From: Aromatoleum diolicum | GTDB lineage: Bacteria; Pseudomonadota; Gammaproteobacteria; Burkholderiales; Rhodocyclaceae | DNA: 64,000 nt | Assembly (NCBI RefSeq): GCF_012910955.1 | Contig: NZ_WTVQ01000001.1 | Location: forward strand, 62,001-126,000 | Direction: 5' to 3' | Part shown: piece by piece, positions 8,923 to 18,101 of the stretch | Layout of the letters: each line of letters begins with the position of its first letter | Position numbering within the stretch: position 1 is the first letter of the stretch | Program-made: the position numbers and the translations under genes | Notes under the pieces: model-generated | Database searches by the model: none | Told to the model about the DNA's origin: nothing | The model's input: only the letters and a program-made list of their open reading frames with translations

Positions 8923-9924
8923 GTGCACAGACTCACCCAACTGAACGACTGGCTTGCCGCGCAGCTGCCCGGCCAGGACTTTGAACTGAGCCCGGCATCG
9001 GCCGACGCCAGCTTTCGCCGCTATTTCCGCGTCCGCACCGCAGACGGCGCCAGCCGCATCGTCATGGATGCTCCGCCCGAGCACGAGGACTGCCGCCCCT
9101 GGCTCAAGGTCGAAGAGCTCTTCCGTGACACCGGCGCGCATGTCCCCGAAGTGCTCGCGCAGGACCTCGAGCAGGGCTTCCTGCTGTTGTCCGATCTCGG
9201 CAGCACGACCTACCTCGTCGCATTGAACCCGGGCAATGCGGCGCACCTCTACGCCGACGCGCTCGGCTCCCTGATCGCGATCCAGCAGGCGAGCCGCCCC
9301 GGCGCCCTGCCCGAATATTCCCGCGAACTGTTGCTGCGCGAACTGAACCTGTTCCCGGACTGGTATATCGCCCACCACAAGGGTGTCACGCTCGACGATC
9401 GCCAGCGTGTGACGCTGATGGACACTTTCGACCGCATCCTTGCGGTCAACCTCGCCGAACCGCAGGTCTTCGTGCACCGCGACTACCACTCGCGCAACCT
9501 GATGTACCTGCCCGACGGCGGCAACCCGGGCATCATCGACTTCCAGGATGCGGTGTACGGCCCGCTGAGCTACGACCTCGCGTCGCTGTTCAAGGATGCC
9601 TACATCCACTGGGACGAGGATTTCACCCTCGACATGCTGGCGCGCTACTGGGAAGCGGCACGCGCGCTCGGCCTGCCGGTGCGCGCCGACTTCTCGGAGT
9701 TCCATCGCGACTACGAATGGATGGGCGTGCAGCGCCACATCAAGGTGCTGGGCATCTTCGCGCGCCTGTATCACCGCGACGGCAAGGACGGCTACCTGCG
9801 CGACATGCCGCTGGTGATGGACTACCTGCGCCGCGCGTGCAAGCGCTACCGCGACCTCGGCCCGCTGCTGAAGCTGCTCGACCAGCTCGATCCCGAACCG
9901 GTCGAAGTCGGCTACACCTTCTGA
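8923..9924 (+). CDS. amgK: N-acetylmuramate/N-acetylglucosamine kinase AmgK
   Basis: AmgK phosphorylates the anomeric position of MurNAc and GlcNAc in the peptidoglycan recycling bypass that gives intrinsic fosfomycin tolerance in pseudomonads. The 333-residue protein is an aminoglycoside-phosphotransferase fold kinase: PASADASFRRYFRV at the start, catalytic loop HRDYHSRNLMYL, metal-binding IIDFQDAVYGP. A GTG start at 8923 is preferred: it has GGAG at 8913-8916 with a 6-base gap, and gives the family's N-terminus; another GTG lies 12 bases earlier. The next gene, murU, overlaps its stop (TGATG), as expected for this two-gene pathway. Confidence 0.88.
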   Translation: MHRLTQLNDWLAAQLPGQDFELSPASADASFRRYFRVRTADGASRIVMDAPPEHEDCRPWLKVEELFRDTGAHVPEVLAQDLEQGFLLLSDLGSTTYLVALNPGNAAHLYADALGSLIAIQQASRPGALPEYSRELLLRELNLFPDWYIAHHKGVTLDDRQRVTLMDTFDRILAVNLAEPQVFVHRDYHSRNLMYLPDGGNPGIIDFQDAVYGPLSYDLASLFKDAYIHWDEDFTLDMLARYWEAARALGLPVRADFSEFHRDYEWMGVQRHIKVLGIFARLYHRDGKDGYLRDMPLVMDYLRRACKRYRDLGPLLKLLDQLDPEPVEVGYTF

Positions 9925-10613
9925 TGCGCGCGATGATCCTCGCCGCCGGGCGCGGCGAACGCATGCGCCCGCTAACCGACACCTGCCCCAAGCCCTTGTT
10001 GCAGGCAGGCGGCAAGGCGCTGATCGTGTGGCAGATCGAGCGCCTGCGCGCCGCCGGTTTCGACGAGGTTGCGATCAATCACGCCCACCTCGGCGCGATG
10101 ATCGAAAACGCACTCGGCGACGGCCGGCAATTTGGTCTGCGCATCCGCTATTCGCCGGAGACCGAGGCACTGGAGACCGCCGGCGGCATCCGCCAGGCCC
10201 TGCCGCTACTCGGCGACGCGCCATTCCTCGCGATCAATGGCGACATTTTCTGCGATGCGGATCTCGCGGCGCTGCGCGCAGCCGGCGAAACACTGTCGCC
10301 GGAGGGCGACCTCGCCCGCCTGCTGATGGTGCCGAACCCTGAGCACCACCCCGCCGGCGATTTCCACCTCGCCGACAACCGCCTGCACCGCGACGGCACC
10401 CCACGACGGACCTTTTCCGGCATCGGCGTGTATCACCCCGCGCTGTTTGCCGGCATCGCGCCGGGCAGCCGCGCGGCCCTCGGCCCGCTGCTGCGCGAGG
10501 CGATGGACGCCGGACGCGTCAGCGGCGCACTGCACACCGGCTACTGGCTGGACGTCGGCACCCCGGCACGCCTCAGCGAACTGGACGAACGGCTCCGGCA
10601 ACCGGCCGCCTGA
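9924..10613 (+). CDS. murU: N-acetylmuramate alpha-1-phosphate uridylyltransferase MurU
   Basis: MurU converts MurNAc-1-phosphate to UDP-MurNAc in the recycling pathway begun by AmgK. The 229-residue protein is a sugar nucleotidyltransferase with the N-terminal signature MRAMILAAGRGERMRPLTDTCPKPL (G-x-G-x-R nucleotide loop) and the NGDIFCDADL metal-binding Asp. Length matches the family (about 225). The ATG overlaps the amgK stop by one base, implying coupled translation. Confidence 0.88.
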   Translation: MRAMILAAGRGERMRPLTDTCPKPLLQAGGKALIVWQIERLRAAGFDEVAINHAHLGAMIENALGDGRQFGLRIRYSPETEALETAGGIRQALPLLGDAPFLAINGDIFCDADLAALRAAGETLSPEGDLARLLMVPNPEHHPAGDFHLADNRLHRDGTPRRTFSGIGVYHPALFAGIAPGSRAALGPLLREAMDAGRVSGALHTGYWLDVGTPARLSELDERLRQPAA

Positions 10614-10669
10614 ACGCGACCGGGACGGACCGGTCGAACCCGACACCCCCTGCATGCCATAATCGACCG

Positions 10670-12022
10670 ATGAATACCCTTTCGGACCGCCTCGCTCCCG
10701 ACATCGCTCCGTTCCGCGCGCGCCGCGAACGGCTGCTGGCCCACATCACGGCGCACGGTGGCGGCATCGCCATCCTGCCGACCGCACCCGAATACGCACG
10801 CAACCGCGACACGCACTATCCGTTCCGTTTCGACAGCTATTTCCATTACCTTACCGGCTTCGGCGAGCCTGAAGCGGTGGTCGTGCTGATCGCCGGCGAC
10901 AACCCGAAAACCGTCCTGTTCTGCCGCGAAAAGAACGAAGAGCGCGAAATCTGGGACGGCTACCGCCACGGGCCGGATGCCGCGTGCGAGCGCTTTGGTT
11001 TCGACGAGGCCTGGACCATCGGCGACCTTGACCTGCGCCTGCCCGAACTGATCGCCAACCAGCCTGCGCTGTGGTGCAGCCTCGGCCACGACAGCGACTG
11101 GGACGCCCGCATCCTGCGCGCGCTCAATGCCGTGCGTGCCAATGCCCGAGCCGGCGTCGTACCACCGCACGCGATCCGCGACGTGCGCGCCGAACTCGAC
11201 GAAATGCGCATCCTCAAGGACGACGCCGAGCTTGCGCTCATGCGCCGCGCCGGCGAGATCTCCGGCGAAGCCCATCGCCGCGCGATGACCGCGACGCGCC
11301 CCGGCCGCCACGAATACGAAGTCGAAGCCGAGCTGATCCACCATTTCCGCCGCGCCGGCAGCCAGGCCCCCGCCTATCCCTCGATCGTCGCCAGCGGCCC
11401 CAATGCCTGCGTGCTGCACTATGTCGAAAACGACAGGTTGATGGCCGACGGCGACCTGCTGCTAATCGACGCCGGCTGCGAACTCGACGGCTACGCCTCG
11501 GACATCACGCGGACCTTCCCCGTCAATGGGCGCTTTTCGGCGGCGCAGCGCGACATCTACGAACTCGTGCTCGCGGCACAAGGCGCCGCGAAGGACACCA
11601 TCCGTCCCGGCACACACTGGAACGCGCCGCATGATGCCGCCGTGAATGTCCTCGCCCGCGGCCTGCTCGACCTGAAGCTGCTGACGGGCAGCCTCGACGA
11701 AGTCATCGAACAGGGCCACTACCGCCGTTTCTACATGCACCGCACCGGCCACTGGCTCGGTCGCGACGTGCATGACGCTGGCGAATACAAGCGCGACGGC
11801 GACTGGCGCCCACTCGAACCGGGCATGGTGCTCACCGTCGAACCGGGCTGCTACATCCGGCCTGCAGCAGACGTTCCGGAGGCCTTCTGGAACATCGGCG
11901 TGCGCATCGAGGACGACGCCGTCGTCACCGCCACCGGTTGCGAATTCATCACCGACGCCGCGCCGCGCACGGTCGCGGAGATCGAGAGCGTCATGCGCGA
12001 GGCTCGCGATGCCGCAACATGA
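10670..12022 (+). CDS. pepP: Xaa-Pro aminopeptidase (aminopeptidase P II)
   Basis: PepP removes the N-terminal residue in front of proline. The 450-residue protein has the N-terminal creatinase-like domain (SYFHYLTGFGEPEAVVVL) and the C-terminal pita-bread metallopeptidase domain with the five dinuclear metal ligands: LLIDAGCELDGYASDITRTFP (two Asp), HRTGHWLGRDVHD (His), TVEPGCYI (Glu) and GVRIEDDAVV (Glu). Length matches E. coli (441). Its end overlaps the following UbiH-type gene by 14 bases; the pepP-ubiH order is conserved in proteobacteria. Confidence 0.94.
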   Translation: MNTLSDRLAPDIAPFRARRERLLAHITAHGGGIAILPTAPEYARNRDTHYPFRFDSYFHYLTGFGEPEAVVVLIAGDNPKTVLFCREKNEEREIWDGYRHGPDAACERFGFDEAWTIGDLDLRLPELIANQPALWCSLGHDSDWDARILRALNAVRANARAGVVPPHAIRDVRAELDEMRILKDDAELALMRRAGEISGEAHRRAMTATRPGRHEYEVEAELIHHFRRAGSQAPAYPSIVASGPNACVLHYVENDRLMADGDLLLIDAGCELDGYASDITRTFPVNGRFSAAQRDIYELVLAAQGAAKDTIRPGTHWNAPHDAAVNVLARGLLDLKLLTGSLDEVIEQGHYRRFYMHRTGHWLGRDVHDAGEYKRDGDWRPLEPGMVLTVEPGCYIRPAADVPEAFWNIGVRIEDDAVVTATGCEFITDAAPRTVAEIESVMREARDAAT

Positions 12023-13166
12023 CCTGCTGATCGTCGGCGCCGGACCGGTCGGGCTCGCGCTCGCCCTCGCGCTAAGGGACAGCGGCCTCGCGATCGCGCT
12101 TGCCGATACCCGTGCGCGCGGCGCGATCACCGCCGACCCACGCGTGCTGGCGCTCGCCCATGGCACGCGCCTGACGCTCGAACGTCTCGGCGTCTGGGAC
12201 CGCCTGCCCGCAACACCGATCCGCCACATCCACATCTCGCAGCAAGGCGGATTCGGCCGTACGCGACTGGACGCCACGGACTATGGCTTGCCCGCGCTCG
12301 GCTACGTGCTGCCCGCCGGCGCACTCGCCGCCGAACTGCGCGCTGCGGTCGAACGTGCCGGCATCGCCGTCATGGACGAAACCGAGGTCGCCGCGCTAAC
12401 ACCCGCCAGCGATGCGGTCACCACCACGCTCGCCGGCCCGGGGGCCCGCACGCACGGCACTTGCGCCACGGCCCGCCTCGTCGCCTGCGCCGAAGGGGGA
12501 CTGAAGGCCGGCGCAACGGATATCGTCGAGCGCGACTACCATCAGCACGCCCTGATCGCGCGCCTTTGCATCGACGGCAGCCACCACGACACCGCCTTCG
12601 AGCGCTTCACCGCAGACGGCCCGATCGCCTTGCTGCCGCACGGCAAGGATTACGCGCTGGTGCACGTCGTCGCCCCCGAACGCGCGACCGAACTCCTCGC
12701 GCTCCCCGACACCGCCTACCTCGCGCACCTGCAGGCGCGCTTTGGCAGTCGGGTTTGCTTCACCCGCATAGCCGAGCGCCTGCGCTATCCGCTCGGTCTG
12801 CGCTATCGACGCAACCCCGTCGCAACGCGCACGGTCTGGCTCGGCAACGCCGCGCAGACCCTCCACCCGGTTGCCGGCCAGGGCTTCAACCTTGCCCTGC
12901 GCGACGTCTGGGCACTGTCCAGGGCCCTGCTCGACCATCCCGGCGACCCGGGCCTGCCCGCGACCCTCGCCGCCTACCGCGATGCCCGCCGCCTCGACCG
13001 CTTCGGCGCCATCCACTTTACCGACAGTCTCGTCCGCATCTTCAGCAACGACATCGCGCCCCTGCATCACGCACGCGGGGCGGCCCTGTTCGCGCTCGAC
13101 ATGCTGCCGCCCTTGCGACACTTCATCGCCCGCCGCATGATGTTCGGCGCACGCGCCTGGCCCTGA
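12009..13166 (+). CDS. ubiH: UbiH/COQ6-family FAD-dependent ubiquinone hydroxylase
   Basis: This 385-residue flavoprotein monooxygenase hydroxylates the ring of a ubiquinone precursor. Visible are the FAD dinucleotide fold DLLIVGAGPVGLALALAL at the N-terminus, DPRVLALAHGTRLTLERLGVW typical of the UbiH/UbiF family, and the second FAD motif GNAAQTLHPVAGQGFNLALRDVW. The ATG at 12009 sits inside the end of pepP and gives the normal N-terminus. The position after pepP favours UbiH (C6 or C4 ring position) over UbiI or UbiF, but family members are hard to separate by sequence alone. Confidence 0.86.
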   Translation: MPQHDLLIVGAGPVGLALALALRDSGLAIALADTRARGAITADPRVLALAHGTRLTLERLGVWDRLPATPIRHIHISQQGGFGRTRLDATDYGLPALGYVLPAGALAAELRAAVERAGIAVMDETEVAALTPASDAVTTTLAGPGARTHGTCATARLVACAEGGLKAGATDIVERDYHQHALIARLCIDGSHHDTAFERFTADGPIALLPHGKDYALVHVVAPERATELLALPDTAYLAHLQARFGSRVCFTRIAERLRYPLGLRYRRNPVATRTVWLGNAAQTLHPVAGQGFNLALRDVWALSRALLDHPGDPGLPATLAAYRDARRLDRFGAIHFTDSLVRIFSNDIAPLHHARGAALFALDMLPPLRHFIARRMMFGARAWP

Positions 13167-13239
13167 ACCGCAACCTCACTGCCAGTCAATTGTTGAATTT
13201 CCGCAGCAGGTCGCCACAACACACATTTTGTAACGTTAT

Positions 13240-13287
13240 ATGATGGCGGGCGAACAATTCATGGTCAGCGTTATCTCCGAAAAATGA
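13240..13287 (+). CDS. Possible 15-codon leader peptide ahead of the heme-type diguanylate cyclase
   Basis: ATG ATG opens a 15-residue frame (MMAGEQFMVSVISEK) whose TGA overlaps the ATG of the next gene as ATGA. It lies in a locally AT-rich gap with no other gene. Overlap could couple translation of the downstream membrane cyclase. No clear Shine-Dalgarno precedes it, so it may be chance. Confidence 0.2.
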   Translation: MMAGEQFMVSVISEK

Positions 13288-15020
13288 ATAAAAACATGCG
13301 AATTCGCTACAAGATCACGCTTGCGGTCGGTATTGCCGTCACCACGGTACTTGTGGCGATGGCGGTCTTCTTCACTTACTTCCAGGAACAGTCGGTCCTC
13401 AAGCAGAACGAGCGGACCATGGAAAAACTCACTGAAAGCGTGGCCCAGGGCCTGCAGGCGGTGATGCTCGCGGGCTCTGCGGACATCGCGGAATCCTACG
13501 CGGATCGCCTCAAGAAGGTCACCGACATCCTCGATTTCCGCATCCTGCGCATCAACGGCGATGAAGCGTTCCGCGACAACAAGACGATCGAAGACGTCAA
13601 CCGCCGGCGTGGGGACGAAACCTTCGCGCCGCGCGACAGTGAAATGCATGTGCCGGTCCTGCCCGCGAACGACCCCAGTCTTCTCGCCAGCGTCAGCGAA
13701 GGCCGCACGATCGCCGTTTATGAGCCGGGCCAGGACGGCCACCGCAATCTCACCTTCCTCGCGCCGATCAAATACGCAGACGCCTGCAGCAAGTGCCACG
13801 GCGCTTCGGGCAAGGTGCGCGGCGTCATCAAGCTGACGACCTCGCTGGCCGCCGTCGAACGCGACATCTACGAAGTGCGGCAGTACGCCATCGGCGGTCT
13901 CGCGCTGGCGCTCGCGGCAACCATGCTGCTGACCGGCTACATGCTCGGGCGCACGGTCGTCGAACCCCTGGAAAAGGTTACCAATGCGATGGCGCGGGTA
14001 TCCGGCGGCGACCTCAACCACCAGGTGCCGATCCACAGCCGCGACGAACTCGGCAATATGGCCAGCAGCTTCAACCGCATGACCTCGGAACTGAAGACCA
14101 CCTACGATGGACTGCGCCGCGAGCAGGACAAGCTCACCACCATCATTCACGGCGCCGGCGAAGGCATCATCGTCACCGACAACACCGGCGAGATCGTGCT
14201 GGTCAATCCGGCCGCCGAGCGTCTTCTGGAAAAATCCGCCAGCCAGATTGCCACCGACGGTTTCCGCCAGATCCTCGACAACGAGGAGCAGATGCGCGAG
14301 TGGCTGTCCGAAGGCGGCAGTCGCGAACCGATCACGACCACCTACAAGGATCGCGTCCTGCAGGTGTTCGCGTCGACCATTCTCGGCAATGACCACAACG
14401 TCGTCGGCTCCGCCGCACTGCTGCGCGATATCACCGAAGAGAAGCGCCTCGAAGACGAACTGCGGCGGCTATCGACGACCGACGGACTGACGGGTCTCTT
14501 CAACCGCCGTCACCTCGACAACACCCTCGACACCGAATACAACCGCGCCGCGCGCACCGGCACCTCGCTCGCCGTGGTGATGTTCGATATCGACCATTTC
14601 AAGAAATTCAACGACACCCATGGCCACGACCAGGGCGACCGCGTGCTCCAGGCAGTCGCGCACAACTTCCGCGACGCCTTGCGCAAGTATGATCTGGCCT
14701 GCCGCTACGGCGGCGAGGAATTCGTCGGCATCCTGCCCAACACCACGCTCGACGGCGCCTACTCCGTCGCCGAACGCCTGCGCAGCGACATCGAGGCCTC
14801 CGAAGTCGACGGGCTCAAGGTCACGATCAGCCTGGGCGTCGCGGCCTTCCCGCAACTCGCAGTGGTATCGCCCGAAGGTCTGATCGAAGCAGCCGATGCG
14901 GCGCTGTATCGTTCCAAGGCACAAGGCCGCAACCGTACGACCCGTGCAGAACCGCCTCCTGCGGGGAGCGGGCCGGATCAAGCCGGCGGCACACCGGACG
15001 CCGATACCACACAGCTGTGA
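13284..15020 (+). CDS. Membrane diguanylate cyclase with periplasmic c-type heme sensor, HAMP and PAS domains
   Basis: This 578-residue protein should make c-di-GMP in response to a periplasmic signal. Membrane segments at about residues 11-32 and 201-221 bracket a periplasmic domain containing DACSKCHGASG, a CxxCH heme-attachment motif at residues 168-172. A HAMP linker follows (about 222-275), then a PAS domain (about 275-395) and a GGDEF domain with an intact GGEEF (476-480). An RxxD inhibitory site (R467-D470) lies five residues before it, so product feedback is expected. Periplasmic single-heme domains of this sort sense redox state or gases such as NO or CO in other proteins; the ligand here is unknown. 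Confidence 0.88.
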   Translation: MNKNMRIRYKITLAVGIAVTTVLVAMAVFFTYFQEQSVLKQNERTMEKLTESVAQGLQAVMLAGSADIAESYADRLKKVTDILDFRILRINGDEAFRDNKTIEDVNRRRGDETFAPRDSEMHVPVLPANDPSLLASVSEGRTIAVYEPGQDGHRNLTFLAPIKYADACSKCHGASGKVRGVIKLTTSLAAVERDIYEVRQYAIGGLALALAATMLLTGYMLGRTVVEPLEKVTNAMARVSGGDLNHQVPIHSRDELGNMASSFNRMTSELKTTYDGLRREQDKLTTIIHGAGEGIIVTDNTGEIVLVNPAAERLLEKSASQIATDGFRQILDNEEQMREWLSEGGSREPITTTYKDRVLQVFASTILGNDHNVVGSAALLRDITEEKRLEDELRRLSTTDGLTGLFNRRHLDNTLDTEYNRAARTGTSLAVVMFDIDHFKKFNDTHGHDQGDRVLQAVAHNFRDALRKYDLACRYGGEEFVGILPNTTLDGAYSVAERLRSDIEASEVDGLKVTISLGVAAFPQLAVVSPEGLIEAADAALYRSKAQGRNRTTRAEPPPAGSGPDQAGGTPDADTTQL

Positions 15021-15109
15021 CGCAATCGTCGCCGGGGTGAGCATTCGACTGCTCGCCCGGCGCCGCATGGGGTAAAATGCGCGACTTTCCCCCGCTCGTT
15101 TCCCCGTCC

Positions 15110-16132
15110 ATGCAGTACGCCGGCTTTACCCTGCGCAACAACCTTTTCGTCGCCCCGATGGCCGGCGTGACTGATCGGCCGTTCCGCCAACTGTGCAAGA
15201 AGCTCGGTGCGGGCGTCGCGGTCAGCGAGATGGTCACGTCCAATTCGCTTCTTTACGGCAGCGCTAAAACGCGTCGTCGCGCCAATCACGAGGGTGAGGT
15301 CGACCCGATTTCGGTGCAGATCGCGGGCGCCGACCCGCTGATGATGGCCGAAGCCGCGCGTTACAACGCGGACAGCGGTGCGCAGATCATCGACATCAAC
15401 ATGGGCTGCCCGGCGAAGAAAGTCTGCAACGTCATGGCCGGCTCCGCACTGATGCAGGACGAAGCACTCGTCGCGCGCATCCTCGAAGCCGTCGTCGCGG
15501 CGGTGCCGAATACGCCAGTGACGCTCAAATTCCGTACCGGCTGGAACCGCCAGAACCGCAACGCCCCGGCCATCGCGCGCATCGCCGAGGCCTCGGGCAT
15601 CCGCGCCATCGCGATTCATGGCCGCACGCGCGCCGACCAGTACATGGGCGAAGCGGAGTACGACACCATCGCACAGGTCAAGTCACTGGTGAGCATCCCG
15701 GTGATTGCCAACGGCGACATCACCTCGCCCGAAAAAGCGAAATACGTGCTCGAGTACACCGGCGCCGACGGCGTCATGATCGGCCGTGCCGCGCAAGGCC
15801 GGCCGTGGATCTTCCGCGAGACGGAGCACTATCTTGCCACTGGCGAGCTGTTGCCGCCGCCGCTGGTCAGCGAGATCCTGCAGGTCTGCCGCGAGCACCT
15901 GTGCGACCTGTACGCCTTCTACGGCGAGGACACCGGCGTCAAGATCGCGCGCAAGCATATCTCCTGGTACACCAAGGGGCTGGTCGGCTCGGCAGCGTTC
16001 CGCCGTGCGATGAACCAGTTGCCCGATGTCCGCACGCAGCTCGAAGCGGTGGACGAATTTTTTGGTCATCTGGCCGAGCAGGACGCCCGCCTGCGCTACG
16101 AAGCAGAACTCCCGCAGGAACTTGCCGCATGA
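15110..16132 (+). CDS. dusB: tRNA-dihydrouridine synthase B
   Basis: DusB reduces uridine to dihydrouridine in the tRNA D-loop using FMN and NADPH. The protein has the FMN-barrel start LFVAPMAGVTDRPFRQLC, the catalytic-cysteine motif NMGCPAKKVCN and the IHGRTRADQYMG and NGDITSPE phosphate-binding segments. The ATG at 15110 gives 340 residues and the family's N-terminus but has no Shine-Dalgarno; an ATG at 15077 (351 residues) has GGGG just ahead of it, so the true start is uncertain. It overlaps fis by ATGA, the classic dusB-fis operon. Confidence 0.92.
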   Translation: MQYAGFTLRNNLFVAPMAGVTDRPFRQLCKKLGAGVAVSEMVTSNSLLYGSAKTRRRANHEGEVDPISVQIAGADPLMMAEAARYNADSGAQIIDINMGCPAKKVCNVMAGSALMQDEALVARILEAVVAAVPNTPVTLKFRTGWNRQNRNAPAIARIAEASGIRAIAIHGRTRADQYMGEAEYDTIAQVKSLVSIPVIANGDITSPEKAKYVLEYTGADGVMIGRAAQGRPWIFRETEHYLATGELLPPPLVSEILQVCREHLCDLYAFYGEDTGVKIARKHISWYTKGLVGSAAFRRAMNQLPDVRTQLEAVDEFFGHLAEQDARLRYEAELPQELAA

Positions 16133-16365
16133 GCCGCGCCAACGAGATCGCCGATTCGGTGCAACGCACCCTCGACCAGTATTTTCGTGACCTCGACGGC
16201 GAGAAACCGGCCGCCATCTACGACATGGTGATCCGCAATGTCGAACGCCCGATGCTCGAATTCGTGCTGCGCCAGGCCAACGGAAACCAGACTGTGGCCG
16301 CCGAAATGCTCGGCATCAACCGCAACACGCTGCGCCGCAAACTCACCGAATACGAATTGCTGTAA
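16129..16365 (+). CDS. fis: DNA-binding protein Fis
   Basis: Fis is a small nucleoid protein that bends DNA and activates stable-RNA promoters in fast growth. The 78-residue protein ends with the characteristic helix-turn-helix NQTVAAEMLGINRNTLRRKL and has the MVIRNVERPMLEFVL dimer helices. It is shorter than E. coli Fis (98 residues), as is usual in betaproteobacteria. Its ATG overlaps the dusB stop, so it should be translated from the dusB transcript. Confidence 0.93.
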   Translation: MSRANEIADSVQRTLDQYFRDLDGEKPAAIYDMVIRNVERPMLEFVLRQANGNQTVAAEMLGINRNTLRRKLTEYELL

Positions 16366-16437
16366 CTCCGTTTGCCGGAGCGCCTCCCCACGGCGGCGCG
16401 CCATCAAGCCTTCCGACTATCCCTTGCGACCCACACG

Positions 16438-18033
16438 ATGAAAGTCTCCCAAGCCCTGATCAGCGTCTCCGACAAACGCGGCGTCCTTGAATTCGCCCAG
16501 GCCCTGCATGCCCAGGGCGTCAAGCTGCTGTCGACGGGCGGCACCGCGTCGATGCTGCGCCAGGCCGGACTGCCGGTCACCGACGTTTCCGAGCACACCG
16601 GTTTTCCCGAAATGCTCGACGGCCGCGTCAAGACCCTGCACCCCAAGGTGCACGGCGGCATCCTTGCGCGCCGCGACCTGCCCGAGCACATGGAGACGAT
16701 CGCCGCGCACGACATCTCCCGCATCGACCTCGTCGTCGTGAACCTCTACCCGTTCGCGCAAACCGTGACCGAACCCGACTGCACGCTCGAGGACGCGATC
16801 GAGAACATCGACATCGGTGGCCCGACGATGGTGCGCGCCGCGGCGAAGAATCACGGCAATGAAGCCGGCGGCGTTGGCATCGTCACCGATCCGGAGGACT
16901 ACGCTCCGATCGTCGCCGAACTTCGGGCGAACGACGGCGCGCTGAGCTACAAGACCCGCTTCGCGCTAGCGGTCAAGGCCTTCACGCATACCGCCCGCTA
17001 CGACAGCGCGATCTCCAACCACCTCACGGCGCTCACCCTCGGGGAAGGCGGTGAGGTCTCGAAGCAGGCCTACCCGGAGCGCTTCCAGGTCGCATTCGAC
17101 AAGGTGCAAGACCTGCGCTACGGCGAGAACCCGCATCAGAGCGCGGCGTTCTACCGCGAGCCGGTCACGCCGGAAGGCTCGATTGCCGCCTACGTCCAGC
17201 TACAGGGCAAGGAACTGTCGTACAACAACATCGCCGATGCCGACGCCGCATGGGAATGCGTCAAGGCCTTCGACCGCGACAGCCACACCGCCGCCTGCGT
17301 CATCGTCAAGCACGCCAACCCCTGCGGCGTCGCCATCGCGGAATCGCCGGAAGCCGCCTACCGAAAGGCCTTCTCGACCGACCCGACCTCGGCATTCGGC
17401 GGCATCATCGCCTTCAACTGCGAAGTCGACCGTGCCGCCGCCGAAGCCGTCGCAGCCCAGTTCCTCGAAGTGCTGATCGCCCCGTCCTACAACGCCGATG
17501 CGCTGGCCGTGCTGGCGGCCAAGCAGAACGTGCGCGTGCTGACCTGCGCGCTCGGCAAGCCCGCCGGCGCCCTCGACTACAAGCGCGTCGGTGGCGGCCT
17601 GCTGGTACAAAGTGCCGACGAGGCGCGCATCCAGATCGCCGATCTGAAAGTGGTTACCAAGCGCGCCCCGACCGACGACGAACTGCGCAATCTGCTGTTC
17701 GCGTGGCGCGTCGCCAAGTATGTCAAGTCCAACGCCATCGTCTACTGCCGTGACGGCATGACCGTTGGCGTCGGCGCCGGCCAGATGAGCCGTGTCGATT
17801 CCGCCCGCATCGCCGCAATCAAGGCCGAGAACGCCGGCCTCACGGTGCGGGGTTCGGTGGTCGCCTCCGATGCCTTCTTCCCGTTCCGCGACGGCCTTGA
17901 CGTGCTCGCACAGGCGGGCGCGACTGCGGTTATCCAGCCCGGCGGCTCGATGCGCGACGCCGAAGTCATCGCCGCGGCCGACGAGCAGGGTATCGCGATG
18001 GTCGTCACGGGTTTCCGCCACTTCCGCCACTAA
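16438..18033 (+). CDS. purH: Bifunctional AICAR transformylase / IMP cyclohydrolase
   Basis: PurH performs the last two steps of IMP synthesis. The 531-residue protein has the N-terminal cyclohydrolase domain ([49 protein letters not shown]) and the C-terminal transformylase domain with the catalytic Lys-His in [10 protein letters not shown] and ending [10 protein letters not shown]. Length is normal (about 525). The ATG at 16438 is the family start; the upstream open frame has no similarity. purD follows 68 bases downstream, the usual purHD order. Confidence 0.95.
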   Translation: MKVSQALISVSDKRGVLEFAQALHAQGVKLLSTGGTASMLRQAGLPVTDVSEHTGFPEMLDGRVKTLHPKVHGGILARRDLPEHMETIAAHDISRIDLVVVNLYPFAQTVTEPDCTLEDAIENIDIGGPTMVRAAAKNHGNEAGGVGIVTDPEDYAPIVAELRANDGALSYKTRFALAVKAFTHTARYDSAISNHLTALTLGEGGEVSKQAYPERFQVAFDKVQDLRYGENPHQSAAFYREPVTPEGSIAAYVQLQGKELSYNNIADADAAWECVKAFDRDSHTAACVIVKHANPCGVAIAESPEAAYRKAFSTDPTSAFGGIIAFNCEVDRAAAEAVAAQFLEVLIAPSYNADALAVLAAKQNVRVLTCALGKPAGALDYKRVGGGLLVQSADEARIQIADLKVVTKRAPTDDELRNLLFAWRVAKYVKSNAIVYCRDGMTVGVGAGQMSRVDSARIAAIKAENAGLTVRGSVVASDAFFPFRDGLDVLAQAGATAVIQPGGSMRDAEVIAAADEQGIAMVVTGFRHFRH

Positions 18034-18101
18034 GCATTTGCAAAGAAATCGTTGCGATCGGCAGCCATGGTCCCGACTCTGATCGCAGCACGGAGATATA
18101 C

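Noticed and set aside
15024..15060. Imperfect hairpin after the diguanylate cyclase as a terminator
   Set aside because: The stem has a bulge and no T tract follows, so it was not listed.
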